The notes under the pieces were generated by a model. The model made no database searches. It saw only the letters and a program-made list of their open reading frames with translations, and had not been told where the DNA came from. From NCBI RefSeq assembly GCF_000376445.1, contig NZ_AQXI01000002.1:124001-188000 (forward strand): 64,000 nt of DNA, read 5' to 3'. Position 1 is the first letter of the stretch, and each line of letters begins with the position of its first letter. Origin of the DNA: Haladaptatus paucihalophilus DX253. Lineage in GTDB: Archaea > Halobacteriota > Halobacteria > Halobacteriales > Haladaptataceae. Both the position numbers and the translations under genes were made by a program. Shown here piece after piece: positions 8,218 through 17,962 of this stretch.

Positions 8218-9042
8218 ATGGTCGACGAGTCCGTTCTGATCGCGTTCGTCGCGGGTATCCTCCAAGGCATTTTCGAGTGGCTCCCGATTTCGAGCGAGGG
8301 GAATCTCACCCTGTTCCTCCGCGCGATGGGAAGTCAACCGAAAGCGGCACTCCGCTTTTCTCTGTTCCTCCACGCCGGAACCGCAATCGCCGCAACCGTC
8401 TACTATCGTGGAGAACTCGAAAACGTCCTCGGTTCGCTTCGGGGGTGGCGTCCCGATTCGGCGTTCGAGAATAGACAAGCCGAACTGTCGTTCCTCGTCG
8501 TAGCCACGCTCGCGTCGGGTATCGTCGGAATCCTCGCGTTGAAAACCCTCGATGCGGTCGTCTCCGAACTGGCAGGTGGCGGGTTCGTCGCACTCATCGG
8601 TGTGCTCCTGATCGGGACGGGAGTGTTGCTCCGCTTTGCCGACCGGTTCGAACTGGGTACCCGGGAAACCCCCACGTTGACCGACGCGATTCTCGTCGGT
8701 GGAATGCAGGGTTTGGCCATCCTTCCGGGTATTTCGCGCTCGGGGACGACCGCAGGGACCCTCCTCTTTCGTGGATACGACGGCGCTGACGCGTTTCGCC
8801 TGTCGTTTCTGCTTAGCATTCCCGCGGCCGCGGGTGCAGGTGCGTTGGTCGTCTACGAAACCGGTGGCCTCCCCACTGTCTCCCCCACGGTTGCACTCAT
8901 TGCACTTGCAACCAGTGCTATCGTCGGCTATGTCACGATCGACGCGTTGTTGCGGGTCGTCGAACGGGTTTCCTTCTGGGCGGTCTGTGTCGGAATCGGG
9001 ACGCTAGCGATCGCTGGGGGCGTCTTCCTCCTCGTCGTGTAA
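8218..9042 (+). CDS. uppP: UppP/BacA-type undecaprenyl-diphosphatase-like lipid phosphatase
   Basis: 274 residues, eight or so membrane helices. Both family motifs are visible: QGIFEWLPISSEGN (residues 16-29), equivalent to the bacterial E-rich first motif, and PGISRSGTT (about residues 171-179) with the catalytic Ser/Arg. The family removes a phosphate from polyprenyl diphosphate to recycle the glycan carrier; in archaea the substrate is presumably dolichyl or another polyprenyl diphosphate. Its place inside the glycan island fits. ATG 8218 was chosen because the family homology begins within a few residues of it. Confidence 0.88.
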   Translation: MVDESVLIAFVAGILQGIFEWLPISSEGNLTLFLRAMGSQPKAALRFSLFLHAGTAIAATVYYRGELENVLGSLRGWRPDSAFENRQAELSFLVVATLASGIVGILALKTLDAVVSELAGGGFVALIGVLLIGTGVLLRFADRFELGTRETPTLTDAILVGGMQGLAILPGISRSGTTAGTLLFRGYDGADAFRLSFLLSIPAAAGAGALVVYETGGLPTVSPTVALIALATSAIVGYVTIDALLRVVERVSFWAVCVGIGTLAIAGGVFLLVV

Positions 9043-9092
9043 TCTCCTCCGCGTCGAAATCGAACGCTTATGCGGTCCGTTTTTCTCGGCAT

Positions 9093-9173
9093 TCAAAAGC
9101 CGATGAACGCGTAGCCGATTCCGAACGTCCCCAAAAGGATACCGGTCGCAATCATGGCCTCGTCTTTCGTCAT
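9093..9173 (-). CDS. Membrane microprotein (26 residues)
   Basis: A charged start MTKDEAM is followed by one hydrophobic helix IATGILLGTFGIGYAFIGF and TGA. Start at 9173. It follows uppP on the opposite strand, 50 bases past the uppP stop. The clean charged-then-hydrophobic design suggests a real single-pass peptide, but it is too short for certainty. Confidence 0.5.
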   Translation of the reverse strand: MTKDEAMIATGILLGTFGIGYAFIGF

Positions 9174-9352
9174 TTTCTCATCTTCGAGTTATAGTTCCTC
9201 AACAATACATTCTTTTATACGAAGTTTGATGAGTTTTAAAGCAAGGATGGGGATTTTGCCAACTTGTGAGTGTTCCGCAACCACTGTCGGGCCACCGGCG
9301 TATCGAGTCACCGCTGCCGGTAGGTTACCTCTAGAATCTACGACTGCATTCT

Positions 9353-9445
9353 TTAGAGGAGGACCAGCAGTGTCTGACCGATTCCGAGCCAGACGGCGGC
9401 CGAGAGGAGTACTGCAACGAGGTATCCCTTCCAGAACGATGTCAT
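9353..9445 (-). CDS. Membrane microprotein (30 residues)
   Basis: MTSFWKGY followed by an aliphatic helix (LVAVLLSAAVWLGIG, then QTLLVLL) and TAA. Start at 9445. It lies on the same strand as the 26-residue peptide at 9093-9173, about 180 bases upstream of it, so the two could share a transcript. No known family was recognised. Confidence 0.5.
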   Translation of the reverse strand: MTSFWKGYLVAVLLSAAVWLGIGQTLLVLL

Positions 9446-9793
9446 CTGTTCGCCACCAAGGGCACTTTTCGTTCGCTCAATCCAACGGTGCCGTCCGTCG
9501 AAGGTGTCCTATCGGCCCGGAAGACTCTCCCATCCATACTATTTCCTCAACCCCACACGGTATTGTAATGAGGCCTCTACCGTCCGTAAAGATACCATTT
9601 CACTACTTCAGTGTCTCTTTACTCCTGGTCCGAACTATAATCTGCAGAAACGGAATGTCCCATTCCACGACTGATTTGACAATTTAATTTTGTATTTTAC
9701 CCACTATATTGAATTTATTTAGTATTTAATCTGCTTATTTTGGTCAATGTTGGACGTAGCATTTATGATATTGCATATCTCTTTAATCAAATA
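9446..9793. other. Promoter-bearing gap before the sugar transferase
   Basis: 348 bases that become very AT-rich after about 9660 (TTTAATTTTGTATTTTA and further boxes). No supported gene. Confidence 0.45.
9762..9770 (+). promoter_or_regulatory. TATA box for the sugar transferase gene
   Basis: TTTATGATA is centred about 28 bases before GTG 9794. This spacing supports a leaderless transcript and decides the start codon. Confidence 0.5.
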
Positions 9794-11239
9794 GTGCTCT
9801 CCACATTCCGCTATCGCTTCGCTAGCGTTACTGGAACCATTTCACTCGTGGTACTTTCGGTCCTCATCGCGAACGAACGCGCGGTCCAATCGTTCGTTAC
9901 CACGAGTTTTCCGGTACTCGATCAGCTTCATTCGACGGTACTCCCGATGCCGAAGATCGGAATTGCGGGCCTCATCACCGCCTTCGTCGTTACGGCGAGC
10001 CTCATTCCCATGTTCAAACCACGTCCTCGACGGGTATTGGACACGATTTCGGTCACGGAAAAACGACTGTTCATCGCCGTTTTAGGGCTCGCCACGCTCG
10101 GCTACGCGGACTACTCGTACCGTCTCCCTCGCTCGACGCTCATCATCATCACTGCACTGCTTGGGGTCGGTCTGCCCGCGCTATTCGTTTCGATTCGCCG
10201 ACGTCCGACCGATACCAACGCGCCTGCAATCGTCGTCGGTGACGATGTTCGCTACGTCGCCGACGTTCTCAAAGCTATCAACACGCCCGTGTTGGGATAC
10301 GTCTCGCCGCCGAGCGGAAACGAGATTCACGAGCGCGAATTGGAACGAGTCGTCACGGACGGTGGAACCGAACAACCGCTCCCGGGCGTCGAACGTCTCG
10401 GCGGCCTTTCGCGCTTGGAAAACGTCATCATCGAAAACAGCGTCGATACGGCCATCTTGGCCTTCTCGACCACGGACCGGGCGGAGTTCTTCGGTGCACT
10501 CGATACGTGTCACAAGCACGGGGTGACGGCGAAGGCTCCCAGTCGGCACATCGATAGTGTTCTCACGAAGACGGAAGCGACGGAGGACGACGAACTCGTC
10601 GAAGTCGCCCTCGAACCGTGGGACTGGCAGGATTACGTGTTCAAACGGGCGTTCGACGTGTTGTTCGCCGCGGCCAGCCTCCTCGCATTTGCCCCCCTCC
10701 TCGGCGTCATCGCACTGACGATAAAACTCGACAGCCCCGGCCCCATCTTCTACAGTCAGGCTCGGACCGCGGAGTTCGGCGGCACGTTCCAAGTGTACAA
10801 GTTTCGGAGCATGGTCACCGACGCGGAAGCGGAAACAGGGGCCAAAGTCAGCGAGGAGGACAAGGGCGAGGTCGACCCTCGGGTCACGCGCGTCGGTCGA
10901 ATCCTCAGGCGGACCCATCTGGACGAAATCCCGCAGCTTTGGTCCATTCTCATCGGGGATATGAGCGTCGTCGGACCCCGCCCGGAGCGACCGGAGCTGG
11001 ATTCCGACATCGAGACCGGCGTCGTCGAGTGGCGAAAGCGGTGGTTCATCAAGCCCGGCCTGACCGGACTCGCACAAATCAGCGACGCCACCGGACACGA
11101 ACCGGCCAAAAAACTGCGGTACGACGTCGAGTACATCCGCCGACAGTCGTTCTGGTTCGACGTCCAAATCGTGACCCGCCAACTCTGGCAAGTGGTCCGG
11201 GACGTCGGTCATCTCGTCCGCGGAGAAGAAGAGCAGTAA
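9794..11239 (+). CDS. Polyprenyl-phosphate sugar-1-phosphate transferase (bacterial sugar transferase family)
   Basis: 481 residues from GTG 9794; a TTG at 9740 is also in frame. Four N-terminal membrane helices and a soluble nucleotide-binding-like middle precede the PF02397 catalytic domain. That domain has KRAFDVLFA (about residue 283), the SPGPIFYSQ loop, YKFRSM, and LDEIPQLWSILIGDMS then VVGPRPE (about residues 375-398). Enzymes of this kind load the first sugar phosphate onto the polyprenyl carrier for exopolysaccharide or glycoprotein glycans. The start choice rests on promoter spacing and on the expected LSTFRYRFAS opening. Confidence 0.88.
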   Translation: MLSTFRYRFASVTGTISLVVLSVLIANERAVQSFVTTSFPVLDQLHSTVLPMPKIGIAGLITAFVVTASLIPMFKPRPRRVLDTISVTEKRLFIAVLGLATLGYADYSYRLPRSTLIIITALLGVGLPALFVSIRRRPTDTNAPAIVVGDDVRYVADVLKAINTPVLGYVSPPSGNEIHERELERVVTDGGTEQPLPGVERLGGLSRLENVIIENSVDTAILAFSTTDRAEFFGALDTCHKHGVTAKAPSRHIDSVLTKTEATEDDELVEVALEPWDWQDYVFKRAFDVLFAAASLLAFAPLLGVIALTIKLDSPGPIFYSQARTAEFGGTFQVYKFRSMVTDAEAETGAKVSEEDKGEVDPRVTRVGRILRRTHLDEIPQLWSILIGDMSVVGPRPERPELDSDIETGVVEWRKRWFIKPGLTGLAQISDATGHEPAKKLRYDVEYIRRQSFWFDVQIVTRQLWQVVRDVGHLVRGEEEQ

Positions 11240-11484
11240 GCGAGCGACCCCCGTCGGACCGCGCTAATTTTGTACACGATGCGTGCGGCGTTTCCCGACC
11301 GTTCGAAACCGCACGTGTGTCTGGCCGTTCTTCTTCGACGACCTCTCGTCGTGTTTCGAGCGTTCAACGACGCGAACCGATTTCTCCGAGAATCGGTTCC
11401 TCGTGTGTTTCTTCAGTAACGTCCTGCCACGTTCGGCAACAATCGTTTTTTATTCCTTCCGTACACACGAATCCGTAGAGACAA

Positions 11485-12645
11485 ATGGAACTACTATCAA
11501 TTGGGGCGCTAGTTGTATTCTGGGCGAGCTCGCTCGGAATTCTACAGACGTATCTCTTCTATCCCGCGTTACTTCGTGTGTTCACGAGCGACCGTCCACC
11601 CGTACAGTCCCCATCGGAATGGCCTTCCACGACGCTCGTCATCGCGGCGTACAACGAGGAGGACGTCATCGAGGAGAAGATAGAAAACAGCCTCGAACTG
11701 GACTATCCCGACGACAAGTTCGATATCGTCGTCTTCTCGGATGCGTCCTCGGACAGGACCGACGAGCTCGTGAAAGGGTACGCTGACGAGGGCGTCGAAC
11801 TGATGCGAATCGAGGGGCGCGTCGGGAAGACGGAATGCCAAAACCAAGTCACGTCGAGGCTCGATTCGGACTTCATCGTCTATTCGGACGCGAACAGCAT
11901 GTACGAACCAGACGCAATCAAACGGTTGATTGCCAGGTTCTCCGACGGCGTGGGATGTGTCGTTGGCGAACTCCGCTACTCGGACGACAGCGACGTCGAA
12001 GGCGAGTCGCTGTACTGGCGCTACGAGCAAGCCATCAAAAAGCTCGAAGCCCGGTTCCATTCCCTCGTGACCGGAAACGGTTCCATCTACGCCGTTCGAC
12101 GCTCCTCGTACGTCCCCCTTTCACCGGGTGGCATCAGCGATTTCGCCGAACCGCTCGCCGTCGTCAGCAACGGTGAGAGAATCGACTACGCCGACGACGC
12201 AGTCGCGTGGGAACGAACCGGTGAATCGGTCGAATCCGAGATGTCCCGACGGATTCGAATCGTGACCCGCTGTTGGAACACGGTCACGGAGTTCACGGAA
12301 CTCCTCAACCCGCTTCGATACCCCAAATTCGCCTTCCAGTTCATCTCGCACAAGATACTCCGCTGGTTGTCCCCGCTCCTGCTCGGAACCGCGTTCCTCG
12401 CGAACGCCGTCCTTCTGCTCCTCGACGCCAACCCGATTTACACGCTCTCGTTCGTCGTACAGGTTCTCTTTTACTTCTCTGCCGTCTTGGGATGGGTCTC
12501 GGAGCGATACGACGTGGCGATACCCGGACCGGTACACGTCACCTACTATTTCATCGTCTCCAACGTCGGGATGGTCCTCGGCCTGTGGAAGTTCCTGAAA
12601 GGGCAGAACATCGTCACGTGGGAAACCGCGGACAGAACGGGATGA
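11485..12645 (+). CDS. Family 2 glycosyltransferase
   Basis: 386 residues: one N-terminal membrane helix, then a GT-A domain with VIAAYNEED (about residue 53), VVFSDASSDRTDE and YSDANSMYE as nucleotide-sugar and metal motifs, and WERTGES near the acceptor site. Several C-terminal membrane helices follow. It resembles processive or membrane-bound GT2 enzymes that extend glycans at the cytoplasmic face. A T-rich box about 34 bases upstream of the ATG probably drives it. Confidence 0.87.
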   Translation: MELLSIGALVVFWASSLGILQTYLFYPALLRVFTSDRPPVQSPSEWPSTTLVIAAYNEEDVIEEKIENSLELDYPDDKFDIVVFSDASSDRTDELVKGYADEGVELMRIEGRVGKTECQNQVTSRLDSDFIVYSDANSMYEPDAIKRLIARFSDGVGCVVGELRYSDDSDVEGESLYWRYEQAIKKLEARFHSLVTGNGSIYAVRRSSYVPLSPGGISDFAEPLAVVSNGERIDYADDAVAWERTGESVESEMSRRIRIVTRCWNTVTEFTELLNPLRYPKFAFQFISHKILRWLSPLLLGTAFLANAVLLLLDANPIYTLSFVVQVLFYFSAVLGWVSERYDVAIPGPVHVTYYFIVSNVGMVLGLWKFLKGQNIVTWETADRTG

Positions 12646-12705
12646 TCGCGTTTCGACCTCGTTAGTTCCCTTCTTTCCCGTTCGTCTTTGTCTCCGGCCG
12701 TCCTT

Positions 12706-13656
12706 TTACTTGTAACCGAGCGCCTGTAGCCGGTCTTCGACCATATCCTCGTCGAGCGAGGACTGGTCTTCTTCCTCCGGCGGGTCCGATTTGATGTCCC
12801 GTCTGGTTTCGCCCTCGACGACGAACCACGGCACTTTCACGAGTTCGGGAGCGCGGAGGCCGCGTGGATGTCCGTACGCCCGCACAGGAATCGGGGATAG
12901 TCTGTCTCCGAGCAGGTTCCCGTGGTCCGCGCTGACGACGGTCTTCCCCGGAATCTCATCGATGATTCGCTGGACGTGTGGGAACACCAGTCTGAGGTTC
13001 TCCTCGTAGGCCTCTTTTACCTCGGCGGGCGTGTCCTCGGAGATGTCGTACTGGAGTTCGTTCCAGATGGACCGGTCGCTTCGGAGGTTCGAGTCGTCGG
13101 TCGGTGCGAATCCTCGGTGGTTCATACTCCGTCCTTTCTCACCGATGAACGGGTAATGGGGCTGCATGAAGTGGACGATGAGACGCTTGTTCGGATACCG
13201 CTCGAAGGCGTCCATCGCCGCATCGACGACCGTCTCTGGGACGACTGTTTGAAGCTCATCGTCCCACTCCGTGAGGAGGTTGATGACGGAGTGAAACACG
13301 CCGTCCTCCAACTCCGTCACGTAGGGGTTTGCGGTCACGTACACCGTATCGTGGACCTCCTCGCCGGAAAAATTCCCTTGGATGAACTCCGAACTCTGAC
13401 TCCCTCTCGACCGTCGAAACTCCAGTTTTCCGTCCAGAACGTTGTTTTCCTCGAAGGTATCGTATCGCGTTCCGTCGAGTATGACCAGCGTATCCCAATC
13501 TTCGTCCATGACATCGACACCGATATCGCCTCCCGCTTTTTGATGGACCTTCTTGTTGACCGCTATCCCGATTTTTCTGCATTCGCCCACGGACATTCGC
13601 GGATTTTGGAGGAGCTTTTTCACGTTAGACGTGTTATATCGGCCGAAATCTACCAT
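12706..13656 (-). CDS. Sulfatase/alkaline-phosphatase-fold protein
   Basis: 316 residues. The first metal-binding strand DTLVILDGTRYDTF (about residues 55-68) and the later SADHGNLLGD (about 245) match the core of the sulfatase/phosphoglycerol-transferase superfamily. A serine-rich RSRGSQSSEF could supply the nucleophile position. It lacks the formylglycine-type CxPSR motif, so it is not a classical sulfatase. The usual E after DHG is N here. Its place among glycosyltransferases suggests a glycan-modifying role, such as phospho- or sulfo-group chemistry, but this is inference. Confidence 0.7.
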   Translation of the reverse strand: MVDFGRYNTSNVKKLLQNPRMSVGECRKIGIAVNKKVHQKAGGDIGVDVMDEDWDTLVILDGTRYDTFEENNVLDGKLEFRRSRGSQSSEFIQGNFSGEEVHDTVYVTANPYVTELEDGVFHSVINLLTEWDDELQTVVPETVVDAAMDAFERYPNKRLIVHFMQPHYPFIGEKGRSMNHRGFAPTDDSNLRSDRSIWNELQYDISEDTPAEVKEAYEENLRLVFPHVQRIIDEIPGKTVVSADHGNLLGDRLSPIPVRAYGHPRGLRAPELVKVPWFVVEGETRRDIKSDPPEEEDQSSLDEDMVEDRLQALGYK

Positions 13657-13718
13657 TAAATAGGAGTTGGGAATACAGGAATATAGATGTGGGGGACTAG
13701 GATTATTCGTAACTGTTG

Positions 13719-14846
13719 TTAATGAGTTAATTCATCGTACAGCTCCACGAGATTGGCTTTCTCCTCTTCCCAACAGTACTCGTCGACGACTCTTTGGCGT
13801 CCCGCGTCTCCCATCTCGCTTCGTTTCTCTTCGTCCCGCAGGAGCTCTGTGACTGCATCCACGTCCGACTCTCGAAGGGATTCGGAGACGAAGATGCTGT
13901 AGTCCGAATCCAAATAGCGCTCGGTCGAGCCGCTTTTCGTCGCGACGACCGGCAGTTCGGCGTACATATACTCGAACATCTTCGTGGGGACGTTTCGCTC
14001 GAATCGCGCCGTATCGACCAGCACGAGGCCGAGGTCCGACTGGTAGAGGTAGGCGAACATGTCCTCGTAATCGACGTAGCCGAGGAGTTCGACGGCGGAT
14101 TCGAGGTCGTGACGCCGGATGTACGATTTGGCTTTCCGCTCCACGTCGTCGTTCTGGAACGGACCGATGAGTCGGAGGGTGACGTCGATATCGCGCTGGC
14201 GAAGCTTATGCGTCAGTTTCAACATCCGCTGGAGGCCGCGTTCGCTGTCGAGGCCACCGACGTACGAGAGGGTGTATTCCGAATCGTTCTCTCCGTCCAC
14301 CTCCCCGAATTCGACGTTTTCGAGGCGTGGGAAGTTCCGAACCGTGACGACCGAATCGTGGCCGCGGTTCGCGAACTGGTTCGCGGTCGGCAGGTCCGCG
14401 GTCACGATGCTGTCCATCGCTCGCGCCAACTGCGATTGAACCTGTGGAAATCCGCGAGCGAGAACGGGCTTTATCTCGTCCGGTATCCACTCCCGTACCC
14501 GAATCGCATCGGCGTAATCCTCGTGAACGTCGTAGACGACCTTCGAATCCGTTCGAAGGCTCAGCAGGATTCCGACCGTGAGAAGTTCCGGGTCGTGGAA
14601 GTGATAGACGTCCGCGTCGGCCTCTATCGCCATCTGATATATCTTCACGAGATGGGACCATCGCTCGACTCGGGAATCCACGGTACCGAGTGTGGTTATC
14701 CGTATTCCGTCCTTCGTAGTGTCTTCGTCGTGGTGGCAGAGCAATTCCACCTCGTACCCGGCATCGACGAGCGTCCGGGCCTGCTTATGAAAAATACGGG
14801 TGTCGAAGGGCGTATGAACCGTTGTGAGGATACAGACGGAGGTCAC
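13719..14846 (-). CDS. Family 4 glycosyltransferase
   Basis: 375 residues with a GT-B layout: N-terminal TTVHTPFDTRIFHKQARTL, a DVYHFHDPELL segment (about residue 80), YVGGLDSERGLQRML as the phosphate-binding turn, and a C-terminal FEYMYAELPVVATKSG with the family's donor-binding acidic residue region (SDLGLVLVDTARFERN nearby). It begins with GTG at 14846. A TATA-like TATATCT at 14873-14879 lies about 30 bases upstream and supports this start with a leaderless message. First gene of a minus-strand pair with the sulfatase-fold gene. Confidence 0.87.
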   Translation of the reverse strand: MTSVCILTTVHTPFDTRIFHKQARTLVDAGYEVELLCHHDEDTTKDGIRITTLGTVDSRVERWSHLVKIYQMAIEADADVYHFHDPELLTVGILLSLRTDSKVVYDVHEDYADAIRVREWIPDEIKPVLARGFPQVQSQLARAMDSIVTADLPTANQFANRGHDSVVTVRNFPRLENVEFGEVDGENDSEYTLSYVGGLDSERGLQRMLKLTHKLRQRDIDVTLRLIGPFQNDDVERKAKSYIRRHDLESAVELLGYVDYEDMFAYLYQSDLGLVLVDTARFERNVPTKMFEYMYAELPVVATKSGSTERYLDSDYSIFVSESLRESDVDAVTELLRDEEKRSEMGDAGRQRVVDEYCWEEEKANLVELYDELTH

Positions 14847-14872
14847 ACCTCAATACGGTTCCGTGCGGACGA

Positions 14873-14879
14873 TATATCT
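14873..14879 (-). promoter_or_regulatory. TATA box for the GT4 gene
   Basis: On the minus strand AGATATATCG is centred about 30 bases before the GTG start at 14846, the spacing expected for a leaderless archaeal transcript. Confidence 0.45.
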
Positions 14880-14923
14880 TTTGTCTTCAAATACGCTCGA
14901 AACTATACTAAATTCAGATTATA

Positions 14924-16372
14924 CTAATCTATCGCCTCGACGAGCACCTTGTCGTTCTCGAAGCCGAGCAGATACACGACGACGCCGAAGACGCCGAGTG
15001 CGACCGCGCCGATAAGGACGGTTCCGAGGAAACTACCGATTCCCATCAGACGGCCGCCGACCAACACGATGGTGCTCACGAGGATGGCGATTACCCCTTT
15101 CCAAAACCGTCGAGAGTACGGCTGAATTCCGAGGAGATACCGAACCTCGACGAGGCGAAGGACGTTGAGCGTCGCGATGGAGCTACTCGTCGCGGCGGCC
15201 GCGCCGACGATACCGAACTGGCGGATGAGCAGGAAGTTCAGGCCGATGTTCATCGCACAGACGGCCACGGAATTGATCATCTGGAGCTTTTCGTACCCGG
15301 ACATGATGAGCAGGTAGCCGGACGGTCCGACCATCGCCGCTGTCGTCTGCCCGAACGCCAAGATGACCAAGGCGAGACGAGCCGATTCCGTGGACGTTCC
15401 GAATATTTGGAGTACCGGCCCGGCATACGTCGCGAGGAATATCAACCCTAACACGGTGAAAAAGGAGACCCACTTGGTGACGACCGTATACACCATTTCC
15501 AGCCGATCTTTCTTGCCGTTGTGATAGAGGTCGGCGGCGAGCGACGGGAATATCGAACTCGCGGCCTGCAGGACCACGAGTAGCAACATCGACGTTTGAT
15601 ACGCCGCCTGATACCACCCGACTCTCGCGGGTGAAACGAAGAAACCCAACATCAGGATGTCCGTCCACGAGACGAGATACTGCGTGACGAGCGCGACGGT
15701 GAGCGGCATGGAGACGAGGAATATCTCCGTGAATTCGAACTGGGGACGAACGTCGAGGGAGATGACGCCGCGTCGCAAGAGGAAGAAGACCGCGAGCAAG
15801 ACGCCGACCCCTAACGAGACCACGTAGCCCAGAATAGTTAGCCGGAGGTCGTTGAGGACGAACGCACCGACCGCCACGAGGAGAAACGCGACGCTCGATT
15901 GGCCGATGTCGCGTGTGTAAACGAAATATTTCGTCTCCTTGAGTCCCTTGGTCGCGTTGCTCGCGACCATCATCGTCGAGAACAACGGTATCCCGACGAT
16001 GAACAACTGTATCGCGGACCCGAACCGGTTGCCCGTGAAGGCGCTGATGGCCGCCCGGTTGAAATATAGTAGCAGCGAGAGACCCGACCCGATGACGAGG
16101 GGCGTTACCAACCCGAGGAGTGCGGTTCCGCTCACCTTCGACGTCTCCTCGTCGTTTCGATATATCGGAATGAACTTCTGTACCGCCGTGTCCAGTCCGA
16201 GGCGGGCAGGAATGCTTCCGGCCTTCATGACGACCATTCCGAACGCGAACAGTCCCAACGCGTCAGTTCCCAAGCCCTGTGCGATGACGACGTTTATCGC
16301 GTATCGAAGACCTCGACCGACAATCCCGCCGACGAAGGCGATGGAGGCGAATTTAGCGATATTGTTCTTCAT
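14924..16372 (-). CDS. Polysaccharide flippase (MOP/Wzx-like)
   Basis: 482 residues with about 14 hydrophobic helices, the usual size of oligosaccharide flippases. The N-terminus (FASIAFVGGIVGRGLRYAINV) and the following GLGTDALGLFAFG resemble the Wzx/RfbX and archaeal AglR-type proteins that carry lipid-linked glycans across the membrane. It lies on the minus strand directly after the second ligase-like gene's neighbourhood (96 bases between them), in the same direction, so the two may be co-transcribed. Confidence 0.88.
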   Translation of the reverse strand: MKNNIAKFASIAFVGGIVGRGLRYAINVVIAQGLGTDALGLFAFGMVVMKAGSIPARLGLDTAVQKFIPIYRNDEETSKVSGTALLGLVTPLVIGSGLSLLLYFNRAAISAFTGNRFGSAIQLFIVGIPLFSTMMVASNATKGLKETKYFVYTRDIGQSSVAFLLVAVGAFVLNDLRLTILGYVVSLGVGVLLAVFFLLRRGVISLDVRPQFEFTEIFLVSMPLTVALVTQYLVSWTDILMLGFFVSPARVGWYQAAYQTSMLLLVVLQAASSIFPSLAADLYHNGKKDRLEMVYTVVTKWVSFFTVLGLIFLATYAGPVLQIFGTSTESARLALVILAFGQTTAAMVGPSGYLLIMSGYEKLQMINSVAVCAMNIGLNFLLIRQFGIVGAAAATSSSIATLNVLRLVEVRYLLGIQPYSRRFWKGVIAILVSTIVLVGGRLMGIGSFLGTVLIGAVALGVFGVVVYLLGFENDKVLVEAID

Positions 16373-16468
16373 GTATCGACCAACGATTCCGTGATGTTAG
16401 TGCTTCAATCAAGTTTCCTAAACTCCATCGATAGTTATCTCGTCTCGGTCGGCGTGTCGATGGTTCGT

Positions 16469-17761
16469 TCAATAGTGGCTGTTGTTCCTATTTTTCAGCG
16501 TCCTGACCGACGTCGCTCGATAGCAGTACGCCGTGAGTCCGAGCATCGTGAAGAGATAGCGATTATCGGGAATATCGGACGTCACGAACGCGTTGAATCC
16601 CATAAACAGGAGTAGCGCGACGAACAGAATCCGATACGGGTCGCGATGGAGCGGCCGTTTCGGCGCGAGTAGCAAGTACGCGGCGCAACCGAACAACGAC
16701 CCGAACAGCAACAGACCGAAGAGTCCGAATTCGACGAGGATTTCCAAGACGATATTGTGCGGGTAGTATTTCACATCGCCCATCCCGTACAGAATCGGCC
16801 AACTTCCGATGCCGTGGCCGAAAGCTGGCGCCGACAGCCACATCGGTATCGACGCCAGATAGTAGTCGACCCGTCCTTCCACCGACCCCGTGCTTTTGCC
16901 GGAGAGCGTTGCGACGATGCGCTGGATGGTGTTCGGGAGTTCGTCGAGATAGAGCAGGACGACGAAGACGATAGCTCCCACCAGTACGACCGCTCCGATC
17001 TTTTTCACGAGGTCCGTCCGGGCCAATTCGCGGGGGGACTTCGACAGGTCGAAATACCCGATTCCCAGCCAGAGGCCGGCACCGATGGAGGCAAGAAGCG
17101 GACCACGCGCGCCGTTCACGAGCAGGATGAATCCGAACAAAGCACTGAGGGCGATTCCCACTCGCCGTTGCATCTTCGATGACGCTTCGTACAGCGTGTA
17201 CGCTACCGTGATGAGGAACGCAATCCCGATGACCCTCCCGACGAGGAGATACGTGGCATCGAACGGTCTGAGTTGGCTTTCACCCGCTACGACGATGAAT
17301 TGGAAGATCGATATCGCCGCGATAACGACGGAAAAGATGACGGTGGCGGTCAAAAAGCGTCGTAGCCGTCTCTTGGATTTCGAGATGATGAGGGCCGGGG
17401 CACCCAGCGACCAGAACGTGACGGTGGCGAGTTCTAACGACTTCGAGGTCGCATACTCGGAGCTCGGGGTCCAGAGGTTGCTCAACAACGCATAGCAGAT
17501 GAACGCCCCCAACAGGACAGTCAGAACCAGTCCGCTTCTCGGTGGGTGTTCCGTTTTCGTTATCAACACGTATCCGCCGACGATAGCTGAAATCACCGCC
17601 AGAATGGCCGTCAGATTCCCCGGAACCTTATCCAATATCGGGGCTTGTTTATACAAGCCCACGAAGAGAAAGAGAGTGAACAGCGCTTCGAAGGAGAATA
17701 GATTCTGTTTTAGAAGCCTCACGTCAATCCTACCGTCATCCATCAATTTAGGAGAACTCAT
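16469..17761 (-). CDS. O-antigen ligase/polymerase-like membrane protein (second copy)
   Basis: 430 residues, about 11 membrane helices. The Wzy_C features are LLVNGARGPLLASIGAG (about residue 215) and, after the large loop, YPHNIVLEILVEFGLFG (about residue 340). This is the second ligase/polymerase-like protein of the island. The two share layout rather than close sequence, so one may polymerise and the other ligate. An AT-rich 200-base gap upstream (17762-17962, with TATTAATAATTTAGG) probably holds its promoter. Confidence 0.82.
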   Translation of the reverse strand: MSSPKLMDDGRIDVRLLKQNLFSFEALFTLFLFVGLYKQAPILDKVPGNLTAILAVISAIVGGYVLITKTEHPPRSGLVLTVLLGAFICYALLSNLWTPSSEYATSKSLELATVTFWSLGAPALIISKSKRRLRRFLTATVIFSVVIAAISIFQFIVVAGESQLRPFDATYLLVGRVIGIAFLITVAYTLYEASSKMQRRVGIALSALFGFILLVNGARGPLLASIGAGLWLGIGYFDLSKSPRELARTDLVKKIGAVVLVGAIVFVVLLYLDELPNTIQRIVATLSGKSTGSVEGRVDYYLASIPMWLSAPAFGHGIGSWPILYGMGDVKYYPHNIVLEILVEFGLFGLLLFGSLFGCAAYLLLAPKRPLHRDPYRILFVALLLFMGFNAFVTSDIPDNRYLFTMLGLTAYCYRATSVRTLKNRNNSHY

Positions 17762-17962
17762 GTTTTGAAGAACTTTCTCGAACCGTAGTCATCTACAAGC
17801 AACGAACAGGGATAATAAAAGCTTGTGGGCTATCGGGAAAACATGTATTAATAATTTAGGACCCTTTCAAAATATATCTTCTCAAACTGAGCCAAAAATC
17901 ATCGAAAATAAAACCACCGAAATTGCACGTCGCGGTGGGGAATCCCGATTATTTCACCGATG

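Noticed and set aside
9154-9687. Plus-strand open frame of 177 codons after uppP
   Set aside because: Low-complexity serine-rich start, no recognisable domain, and antisense to two better-supported microproteins.
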